From positions 992,001 to 1,056,000 of the forward strand of contig OW203983.1 of assembly GCA_934047225.1 (NCBI GenBank): a stretch of DNA of 64,000 nucleotides, in the 5' to 3' direction. This document shows, one piece after another, positions 21,796-31,088 of the stretch. Source of the DNA: Ypsolopha sequella (taxonomy: Eukaryota; Arthropoda; Insecta; Lepidoptera; Ypsolophidae). Both the position numbers and the translations under genes were made by a program. Each line of letters begins with the position of its first letter. Position 1 is the first letter of the stretch. The notes under the pieces were generated by a model. The model worked only from the letters and a program-made list of their open reading frames with translations, searched no databases and was not told the DNA's origin.

Positions 21796-21850
21796 ATTAA
21801 CTTTTATTGAAAGAAATAATTAACACAAGTAATATCAATATTTGTTAATT

Positions 21851-22208
21851 GAATTGAATCAAAATAATAACCACACGTATTTCAACGCCCTATTACGATT
21901 ACAAAAAATAGAAAACTGATCATGATCAATGAATTTTTTTCCCACCCAATCATGATCGATAACATTTCATGATACAATTAACTTCTGCCTATTACTTGAA
22001 TGTCTTTTGATAATTTGTTTCAAATCAATTTCAACTTCCAAACATGTTTTAAACTTGAATCCTTCTCAGTTCTGTAACGGTAAACACAAAAGTTAAAACA
22101 ACAACCAACAATAACAAGTAACAACAGAAAACAACCAACAACAACAAGTAACAACAGTTAACAAACAAGTACATCAAACAACTACGAACAATTACAACTC
22201 ACGCGTAT
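21851..22208 (+). mobile_element. Decayed 3' part of an array unit
   Basis: Clearly homologous to the 3' tail of the array units (for example 62740-63080), but with many G/C to A/T changes: GATCATGACCGATGAC has become GATCATGATCAATGAA, and CCCGATCATGACCGATGACA has become CCCAATCATGATCGATAACA. It stops at ACTCACGCG (22200-22208), just where the terminal hairpin would start, and jumps to an internal piece of the next unit. Confidence 0.8.
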
Positions 22209-22698
22209 CTTCCAAACATTTAAGGCTCGACTCCGTTGAACGTTGGTTCAAGCACATTTCCACCGTTTACATTTTGGACTTTTGACATATGTCAGAGTAC
22301 ACAATTGCAAAATAGTAGTCCATTTCTATTGAATCAAAAGTTACCACACGTATTTCAACGCGCTATTACGGTTACGACGATGACAATTTTGAAAACTGAT
22401 CATGACCGATGACTTTTTTTCCCACCCGATCATGACCGATGACATGTCGTGATACAATTGACTTCTGCCCATTACTTGATTGTCGTCTGATCACCTGTTT
22501 CAACTCAATTTCAGCTTCCAAACGTGTTTTAAACTCGAAACCTTATCCTGTCACGTTAACGAAAAAGTTACAACAACAACTAAATGCAACAACAAACAAC
22601 AACAGGTAACAACCAGTAACAACAAAGAACAATAAGTAACAATAGCGTTTACCACACACGCGGGCTGCCTGCAGCCCGCGCACCACGCAAAACACTAG
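22209..22698 (+). mobile_element. Truncated Helitron-like unit (unit 0, 3' end only)
   Basis: Opens at TATCTTCCAAAC, the end of a GC subrepeat, and carries a well-preserved 3' tail with the paired GATCATGACCGATGAC repeats (22398 and 22428) and the terminal hairpin and CTAG. A CAACAA-rich stretch precedes the hairpin. This is the left edge of the compact array. Confidence 0.8.
22659..22698 (+). terminator. Helitron-type 3' terminus (hairpin + CTAG)
   Basis: CGCGGGCTGC (22659-22668), loop CT, GCAGCCCGCG (22671-22680), then 14 nt and CTAG (22695-22698). This hairpin-plus-CTRR layout is the known transposition terminator of Helitrons. The same hairpin and CTAG recur at the end of every unit (CTAG ends at 25339, 27947, 31088, 34233, 37826, 40272, 43413, 46557, 49195, 51836, 54444, 57585, 60730 and 63112). 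Confidence 0.8.
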
Positions 22699-23000
22699 TT
22701 GCGAGCATAGCGAGCGCGAAGCGCGAGCATAGCGAGCGCGAAGCGCGAGCATGCGAGCTATATTATATAAAATTACAAAACGGTAACTGACTGACTGACT
22801 GACTGACATGGTTGTTTAGTTGGAAGGAGTCCTTTGGGATGGTAGTGATGTATGTATGGAATGTTGGGTGTCTAATACTGAGTGGGGAAAAAATCAGACA
22901 TTTGACATTTTTTGACATTTGACATGGGTTTTTGACATTTTAGTGAGGCGGGTCGTTGTATGGGATTTTGTATGGGAGTTTGGAAAAATTTCGCGAGTGA

Positions 23001-23221
23001 GTAGGCGAGCCCGAAGGGCGAGCCTACGAACGAGCACGAACGAGCACGCGAGCGCGAAGCGCGAGCGGGCGAAGTTCGTAGGGATGTACCTGGGTACTAG
23101 GGATGGGAAAAATTGACATTTTTGACATTATTGACAGAACGAGCCCGCGAGCGCGAAGCGCGAGCGGGCGAAGTTCGCCGGAACAAGCCCGCGAGCGCGA
23201 AGCGCGAGCGGGCGCAGTTCC
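23001..23221 (+). repeat. Cluster of nested GA-mismatch hairpins in unit 1
   Basis: 23001-23027: stem GTAGGC/GCCTAC, GA/GA, stem GCCC/GGGC, loop GAA. 23137-23176: GAAC/GTTC, GA/GAA, GCCCGC/GCGGGC, GA/GA, GCGC/GCGC, loop GAA. 23180-23221: GGAAC/GTTCC, AA/GCA, GCCCGC/GCGGGC, GA/GA, GCGC/GCGC, loop GAA. A further one at 23045-23069 has one A-G mismatch in the outer stem. The complementary strand would present TC/TC mismatches and TTC loops, which are not stabilising. Confidence 0.85.
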
Positions 23222-23379
23222 TAGGGATGTCCCCGGTCACTAGGGATGGGATTTTTTTTTTTTTTCTAAAATTTGTTACAAAAAAATTTTGTTTTGGCCA
23301 TATCTTCAGAACGGAAGGTGGTACAACCCTAGGGGTCGGACCATAGGGTGCCAAAAAAGTTTCTTTTTTTTTTTTAAAT

Positions 23380-23577
23380 GTCAAAACTTTAACGGCCCGT
23401 ATCTCCTAGACGGCTTGAGTTAGACCCATGTTGATGGGTGTCTAAGAAAAGGTCTCGCCGAGATCTAGCCCCCCCCGGTGTCAAAACTTCAACGGCCCGT
23501 ATCTCCCAAACGGCTGGAGCTAGACCCATGTTCATGGTACTCTAAGAAAAGGGCTCGGCGAGATCTTTCTGGAAATA
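23380..23577 (+). repeat. 100 bp tandem duplication inside the unit
   Basis: Two copies start at GTCAAAACTT (23380 and 23480). Each reads AACGGCCCGTATCTCC, an ACGGCT word, TAGACCCATGTT then ATGG, TCTAAGAAAAGG and CGAGATCT. They differ at scattered sites and are kept in every full unit. A run of seven or eight C separates the copies. Confidence 0.8.
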
Positions 23578-23910
23578 AAATAAAAAAAAAAAAAAGTCGA
23601 AAAAAAAAAAAAAATTTTACGAAAACTTTGGTCGGCCATATCTCCCGAACCGTAAGTCCTAGCGAGTTGCGGTTTCGACTTTAGTGATCGGTTCGCCGAG
23701 CGCTACCCGACCGCATAAAAAAATTTGACATTTGACATAATTTGACATTTTTTTGACAGGTCCAAAAAAGTGCTCCGATTCGCTTGAAACTCGGTATCCA
23801 GGAGTAAGTGGGGTCGCTGATTACGAATTTGTTGTCAAATTTGACACTTTTTGACAAACGACAGGGATTATGACACTTTTTCGAAAAAAAATTGATCGCA
23901 CGTTTCTTCG

Positions 23911-24446
23911 GATCTAACGGCGAGGCCGAAGGCCGAGCTTACAAGTGTCTTTCCAGCGAGGCCGAAAAACGAGCATGCGAGGACGGAGAACGCGCCAGCG
24001 AGGCCGAAGGCCGAGCTGGCAGCGTTCGGAGTCCGAACATGCTCGTTTTTTGGCCGAGCACGACACCGCGGCCACCAGAGTCATATCTGATGTCATTCTA
24101 GGGAGGCCGATGGCCGACCCCGGAGGACGATTCCGGAGGAATCGTCCGGAGGCCAAACAGTACCAAGCGGCGAGGCCGGAGGCCGAGCCTGTGAGGCCGA
24201 AGGCCGAACCGAGTATAAGCGAGGCCGATGAACGAACATACGAGGCCGAAGGCCGAGTATGTGAGTTCATGAGGCCGAGTTCACTTTACCCCGAGAGCAT
24301 TACAAGACTGTTTCACTTGGACGTATCTCTCAAACGTTTGAGATTGGGCTTAGCGGGATTCAACTTCGTAGAAAGTTGGTTCAAGCACACTTAGACCGTT
24401 GACAGTTTGGACACTTGACAGCTGTCAGAGGAAACATTTCGCGTAA
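23911..24446 (+). repeat. GGCC subrepeat 1 of unit 1 (536 bp)
   Basis: Holds seven or more GGCC-N3-GGCC hairpins, a GGACGATTCC/GGAATCGTCC hairpin with GGA loop (24125-24147), and the nested hairpin at 24223-24276. It ends with the 12 bp palindrome TGACAGCTGTCA. Stop codons are rare on both strands, which produces long overlapping frames of no coding value. Confidence 0.8.
24223..24276 (+). repeat. Four-tier nested hairpin with GA mismatches
   Basis: From outside in: GGCC/GGCC, G/GA, ATGAAC (24228-24233)/GTTCAT (24265-24270), GA/GA, ACATAC (24236-24241)/GTATGT (24257-24262), GA/GA, GGCC/GGCC, loop GAA (24248-24250). It recurs in nearly every subrepeat of the array. Confidence 0.85.
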
Positions 24447-24960
24447 ACGATCCCGGCGAGGCCGAAGGCCGAGCCTACAAGTGTCTTTATAGCGAGGCCG
24501 AAAAACGAGCATGGGAGGACGGAGAACGCGCCAGTGAGGCCGAAGGCCGAGCTGGCAGCGTTCGGAGTCCGAACATGCGAGTTTTTCGGCCGAGCACGAC
24601 ACCGCGGCTACCAGAGTCATATCTGATGTCATCCTAGGGAGGCCGAAGGCCGACCCCGGAGGACGATTCCGGAGGAATCGTCCGGAGGCCAAACAGTACC
24701 AAGCGGCGAGGCCGGAGGCCGAGCCTGTGAGGCCGAAGGCCGAACCAAGTATAAGCGAGGCCGATGAACGAACATACGAGGCCGAAGGCCGAGTATGTGA
24801 GTTCATGAGGCCGAGTTCACTTTACCCCGAGAGCATTACAAGACAGTTTCTTTTGGATCTGTCTCGCAAACGTTTGAGATTGGGCTTAGCGGGATTCGAC
24901 TCCGTTGAAAGTTGGTTCCAGCACATTTCGACCGTGTACATTTTGGACCTTTGACAGCTG
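24447..24960 (+). repeat. GGCC subrepeat 2 of unit 1
   Basis: Same order as subrepeat 1; begins GATCCCGGCGAGGCC and ends at ACAGCTGTC (24954-24962). The Cys-rich arm word CCAGC is CCAGT here (24531), giving a G-T wobble in the stem. Confidence 0.8.
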
Positions 24961-25065
24961 TCAGAGTACACAATAGCAAAATATTAGTCCACTTCAATGG
25001 AATCAAAGTTTCCACACGTATTTCAACGCGCTATTACGGTTACGACGATGACAATTTTGAAAACT

Positions 25066-25111
25066 GATCATGACCGATGACTTTTTTTCCCACCCGATCA
25101 TGACCGATGAC
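25066..25111 (+). repeat. Paired 16 bp direct repeats in the unit tail
   Basis: GATCATGACCGATGAC at 25066-25081 and again at 25096-25111, 30 bp apart start to start, separated by TTTTTTTCCCACCC. Present in every unit about 230-270 bp before the CTAG end. The three-turn spacing recalls iterons bound by replication proteins; function not known. Confidence 0.7.
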
Positions 25112-25339
25112 ATTTCGTGATACAATTGACTTCTGCCCATTACTTGAATGTCGTCTGATCACCTGTTTCAACTCAATTTCAAACGTGTTTTTTACTCGAT
25201 ACCTTATCCTGTCACGTTAACGAAAAAGTTACAACAACAGCTACATTACAACAAAACAAACAACAATAACGAAGCCCAACCAAGAACAATTACAACTCAC
25301 GCGGGCTGCCTGCAGCCCGCGCACCACGCAAAACACTAG

Positions 25340-27947
25340 TTGCGAGCATAGCGAGCGCGAAGCGCGAGCATGCGAGCTATATTATATAAAATTACAAAAC
25401 GGTAACTGACTCACTCACTGATTGACATGGTTGTTTAGTTGGAAGGAGTCGTTTGGGGTGGTAGTGATGTATGTATGGAATGTTGGGTGTCTAATACTGA
25501 GTGGGGAAAAACCTCGACATTTGACATTTTTTGACATTTGACATGGGTTTTTGACATTTTAGTGAGGCGGGTCGTTGTATGGGATTTTGTATGGGAGTTT
25601 TGAAAAATTTCGCGAGTGAGTAGGCGAGCCCGAAGGGCGAGCCTACGAACGAGCACGAACGAGCACGCGAGCGCGAAGCGCGAGCGGGCGAAGTTCGTAG
25701 GGATGTACCTGGGTACTAGGGATGGGAAAAATTGTCATTTTTGACAGAACGAGCCCGCGAGCGCGAAGCGCGAGCGGGCGAAGTTCGCCGGAACAAGCCC
25801 GCGAGCGCGAAGCGCGAGCGGGCGCAGTTCCTAGGGATGGCCCCGGTCACTAGGGATGGGAATTTTTTTTTTTTCTAAAATTTGTTACAAAAAAATTTTG
25901 TTTTGGCTATATCTTCGGAACGGAAGGTGGTACAACCCTAGGGGTCGGACCATAGGGTGCCAAAAAAGTTTCTTTTTTTTTTTTTAATGTCAAAACTTTA
26001 ACGGCCCGTATCTCCTAGACGGCTTGAGTTAGACCCATGTTGATGGGTGTCTAAGAAAAGGTCTCGCCGAGATCTAGCCCCCCCCGGTGTCAAAACTTCA
26101 ACGGCCCGTATCTCCCAAACGGCTGGAGCTAGACCCATGTTCATGGTACTCTAAGAAAAGGGCTCGGCGAGATCTTTCTGGAAATAAAATAAAAAAAAAA
26201 AAAAGTCGAAAAAAAAAAAAATTTTTTACGAAAACTTTGGTCGGCCATATCTCCCGAACCGTAAGTCCTAGCGAGTTGCGGTTTCGACTTTAGTGATCGG
26301 TTCGCCGAGTGCTACCCGACCGCATAAAAGAATTTGACATTTGACATAATTTGACATTTTTTTGACAGGTCCAAAAAAGTACTCCGATTCGCTTGAAACT
26401 CGGTATCCAGGAGTAAATGGGGTCGCTGATTACGAATTTGTTGTCAAATTTGACACTCTTTGACAACCGACAGGGACTTTGACACTTTTTCGAAAAAAAA
26501 ATGATCGGACGTTTCTTCGGATCTAACGGCGAGGCCGAAGGCCGAGCCTACAAGTGTCTTTACAGCGAGGCTGAAAAACGAGCATGTGAGGACGGAGAAC
26601 GCGCCAGCGAGGCCGAAGGCCGAGCTGGCAGCGTTCGGAGTCCGAACATGCTCGTTTTTTTGCCGAGCACGACACCGCGGCCACCAGAGTCATATCTGAT
26701 GCCATTCTAGGGAGGCCGAAGGCCGACCCCGGAGGACGATTCCGGAGGAATCGTCCGGAGGCCAAACAGTACCAAGCGGCGAGGCCGGAGGCCGAGCCTG
26801 TGAGGCCGAAGGCCGAACCGAGTATAAGCGAGGCCGATGAACGAACATACGAGGCCGTAGGCTGAGTATGTGAGTTCATGAGGCCGAGTTCTTTTGACCC
26901 CGGGAGCATTACAAGACAGTTTCACTTGGACGTATCTCCCAAACGTTTGAGATTGGGTTTAGCGGTATTCAACTTCGTAGAAAGTTGGTTCAAGCACATT
27001 TCGACCGTTGACAGTTTTGACACTTGACAGCTGTCAGAGGAAACATTTCAAGTAACGGATCCCGGCGAGGCCGAAGGCCGAGCCTACAAGTGTCTTTATA
27101 GCGAGGCCGAAAAACGAGCATGTGAGGACGGAGAACGCGCCAGCGAGGCCGAAGGCCGAGCTGGCAGCGTTCGGAGTCCGAACATGCTCGTTTTTTTGCC
27201 GAGCACGACACCGCGGCCACCAGAGTCATATCTGATGCCATTCTAGGGAGGCCGAAGGCCGACCCCGGAGGACGATTCCGGAGGAATCGTCCGGAGGCCA
27301 AACAGTACCAAGCGGCGAGGCCGGAGGCCGAGCCTGTGAGGCCGAAGGCCGAACCGAGTATAAGCGAGGCCGATGAACGAACATACGAGGCCGAAGGCCG
27401 AGTATGTGAGTTCATGAGGCCGAGTTCACTTAACCCCGGGAGCATTACAAGACAGTTTCTTTTGGACCTATCTCGCAAACGTTTGAGCTTGGGCTTAGCG
27501 GGATTCGACTCCGTTGAATGTTGGTTCCAGCACATTTCGACCGTGTACATTTTGGACCTTTGACAACTGTCAGAGTACACAATAGCAAAATATTAGTCCA
27601 CTTCAATGGAATCAAAGTTACCACACGTATTTCAACGCGCTATTACGGTTACGACGATGACAATTTTGAAAACTGATCATGACCGATGACTTTTTTTCCC
27701 ACCCGATCATGACCGATGACATTTCGTGATACAATTGACTTCTGCCCATTACTTGAATGTCGTCTGATCACCTGTTTCAACTCAATTTCAAACGTGTTTT
27801 AAACTCGAAACCTTATCCTGTCACGTTAACGAAAAAGTTAAAACAACAGCTACATTACAACAACAAACAACAATGAATAGAGTACAACAAAGAACAATTA
27901 CAACTCACGCGGGCTGCCTGCAGCCCGCGCACCACGCAAAACACTAG
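25340..27947 (+). mobile_element. Helitron-like array unit 2 (2608 bp)
   Basis: Two subrepeats (26528, 27064). A single linker hairpin. In the first subrepeat the inner arm is mutated to GAGGCCGTAGGCTGAG (26851-26866), which spoils one hairpin. No difference from unit 11 was seen where compared. Confidence 0.8.
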
Positions 27948-30900
27948 TTGCGAGCATAGCGAGCGCGAAGCGCGAGCATGCGAGCTATATTATATAAAAT
28001 TACAAAACGGTAACTGACTGACTGACTGACTGACATGGTTGTTTAGTTGGAAGGAGTCCTTTGGGATGGTAGTGATGTATGTATGGAATGTTGGGTGTCT
28101 AATACTGAGTGGGGAAAAAATCAGACATTTGACATTTTTTGACATTTGACATGGGTTTTTGACATTTTAGTGAGGCGGGTCGTTGTATGGGATTTTGTAT
28201 GGGAGTTTGGAAAAATTTCGCGAGTGAGTAGGCGAGCCCGAAGGGCGAGCCTACGAACGAGCACGAACGAGCACGCGAGCGCGAAGCGCGAGCGGGCGAA
28301 GTTCGTAGGGATGTACCTGGGTACTAGGGATGGGAAAAATTGACATTTTTGACATTATTGACAGAACGAGCCCGCGAGCGCGAAGCGCGAGCGGGCGCAG
28401 TTCCTAGGGATGGCCCCGGTCACTAGGGATGGGAATTTTTTTTTTTTTCTAAAATTTGTTACAAAAAAATTTTGTTTTGGCTATATCTTCGGAACGGAAG
28501 GTGGTACAACCCTAGGGGTCGGACCATAGGGTGCCAAAAAAGTTTCTTTTTTTTTTTTAATGTCAAAACTTTAACGGCCCGTATCTCCTAGACGGCTTGA
28601 GTTAGACCCATGTTGATGGGTGTCTAAGAAAAGGTCTCGCCGAGATCTAGCCCCCCCCGGTGTCAAAACTTCAACGGCCCGTATCTCCCAAACGGCTGGA
28701 GCTAGACCCATGTTCATGGTACTCTAAGAAAAGGGCTCGGCGAGATCTTTCTGGAAATAAAATAAAAAAAAAAAAAGTCGAAAAAAAAAAAAAATTTTTA
28801 CGAAAACTTTGGTCGGCCATATCTCCCGAACCGTAAGTCCTAGCGAGTTGCGGTTTCGACTTTAGTGATCGGTTCGCCGAGCGCTACCCGACCGCATAAA
28901 AGAATTTGACATTTGACATAATTTGACATTTTTTTGACAGGTCCAAAAAAGTACTCCGATTCGCTTGAAACTCGGTATCCAGGAGTAAATGGGGTCGCTG
29001 ATTACGAATTTGTTGTCAAATTTGACACTCTTTGACAACCGACAGGGACTTTGACACTTTTTCGAAAAAAAAATGATCGGACGTTTCTTCGGATCTAACG
29101 GCGAGGCCGAAGGCCGAGCCTACAAGTGTCTTTACAGCGAGGCTGAAAAACGAGCATGTGAGGACGGAGAACGCGCCAGCGAGGCCGAAGGCCGAGCTGG
29201 CAGCGTTCGGAGTCCGAACATGCTCGTTTTTTGGCCGAGCACGACACCGCGGCCACCAGAGTCATATCTGATGCCATTCTAGGGAGGCCGAAGGCCGACC
29301 CCGGAGGACGATTCCGGAGGAATCGTCCGGAGGCCAAACAGTACCAAGCGGCGAGGCCGGAGGCCGAGCCTGTGAGGCCGAAGGCCGAACCGAGTATAAG
29401 CGAGGCCGATGAACGAACATACGAGGCCGAAGGCCGAGTATGTGAGTTCATGAGGCCGAGTTCACATAACCCCGGGGGCATTACAATACTGTTTCACTTG
29501 GACATGTCTCCCGAACGGCTGAGGCTGGGCTTAGCGGGATTCAAGTTGATTCAGATTCAAAGTTGGTTCAAGCACATTTCGACCGTTGACAGTTTGGACA
29601 CTTGACAGCTGTCAGAGGAAACATTTCACGTAACGGATCCCGGCGAGGCCGAAGGCCGAGCCTACAAGTGTCTTTATAGCGAGGCCGAAAAACGAGCATG
29701 GGAGGACGGAGAACGCGCCAGCGAGGCCGAAGGCCGAGCTGGCAGCGTTCGAAGTCCGAACATGCGAGTTTTTCGGCCGAGCACGACACCGCGGCTACCA
29801 GAGCCATATCTGACGTCACCCTAGGGAGGCCGAAGGCCGACCCCGGAGGACGATTCCGGAGGAATCGTCCGGAGGCCAAACAGTACCAAGCGGCGAGGCC
29901 GGAGGCCGAGCCTGTGAGGCCGAAGGCCGAACCGAGTATAAGCGAGGCCGATGAACGAACATACGAGGCCGAAGGCCGAGTATGTGAGTTCATGAGGCCG
30001 AGTTCACTTTACCCCGAGAGCATTACAAGACTGTTTCTTTTGGACCTATCTCCTAAACGTTTGAGATTGGGCTTAGCGGGATTTGACTACGTTGAATTGG
30101 TTCAAGCACATTACGACCGTTGACAGTTTGGACACTTGACAGCTGTCAGAGGAAACATTTCGCGTAACGGATCCCGGCGAGGCCGAAGGCCGAGCCTACA
30201 AGTGTCTTTCTAGCGAGGCCGAAAAACGAGCATGGGAGGACGGAGAACGCGCCAGTGAGGCCGAAGGCCGAACTGGCAGCGTTCGGAGTCCGAACATGCG
30301 AGTTTTTCGGCCAAACACGACACCGCGGCTACCAGAGTCATATCTGATGTCATCCTAGGGAGGCCGAAGGCCGACCCCGGAGGACGATTCCGGAGGAATC
30401 GTCCGGAGGCCAAACAGTACCAAGCGGCGAGGCCGGAGGCCGAGCCTGTGAGGCCGAAGGCCGAACCGAGTATAAGCGAGGCCGATGAACGAACATACGA
30501 GGCCGAAGGCCGAGTATGTGAGTTCATGAGGCCGAGTTCACATAACCCCGAGATCGTTACAAGACAGTTTCTTTTGGATCTATCTCGCAAACGTTTGGGA
30601 TTGGGCTTAGCGGGATTCGACTCCGTTGAAAGTTTGTTCAAGCACATTTCGACCGTGTACATTTTGGACTTTTGACAGCTGTCAGAGTAAACAATAGCAA
30701 AATATTAGTCCACTTCAATTGAATCAAAGTTACCACACGTATTTCAACGCGCTATTACGGTTACGACGATGACAATTTTGAAAACTGATCATGACCGATG
30801 ACTTTTTTTCCCACCCGATCATGACCGATGACATTTCGTGATACAATTGACTTCTGCCCATTACTTGAATGTCGTCTGATCACCTGTTTCAACTCAATGT

Positions 30901-31088
30901 CAGCTTCCAAACGTGTTTTAAACTCGAATTCTCCTCAATCCTGTCACGTAAACGAAAAAGTTTCAACAACAACTATGTACAACCAACAACAACAGGTAAC
31001 AACAACCAACAACCAATAACAATAAGTAACAATAGCGTTTACCACACACGCGGGCTGCCTGCAGCCCGCGCACCACGCAAAACACTAG
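27948..31088 (+). mobile_element. Helitron-like array unit 3 (3141 bp)
   Basis: Three subrepeats (29100, 29642, 30175). Of the two GCCCGC/GCGGGC hairpins found in unit 1, only one remains near 28367: the left arm of the first is joined to the right arm of the second. The first subrepeat has a short insertion, TTGATTCAGATTCAA, near 29545. Same as units 7 and 12. Confidence 0.8.

Larger units (their letters stand above)
22699..25339 (+). mobile_element. Helitron-like array unit 1 (2641 bp)
   Basis: Reference unit. Order: linker TTGCGAGCATAGCGAG with two GCGCGAAGCGC hairpins; AT-rich start TATATTATATAAAATTAC; TTTGACAT repeats (22900-22960); a cluster of GA-punctuated hairpins (23001-23221); homopolymer runs; a 100 bp tandem duplication; two 536 bp GGCC-rich subrepeats (GAGGCC blocks start at 23919 and 24455); a conserved tail with paired GATCATGACCGATGAC repeats; CAACAA tract; terminal hairpin and CTAG. 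No transposase, so it is non-autonomous. Confidence 0.8.

Noticed and set aside
22919..23116. A 65-codon frame repeated identically in units 1, 3, 7, 10, 12 and 14
   Set aside because: It runs through the TTTGACAT repeats and hairpins, and the frame is lost in other units by small indels. Identity reflects recent duplication of the units.
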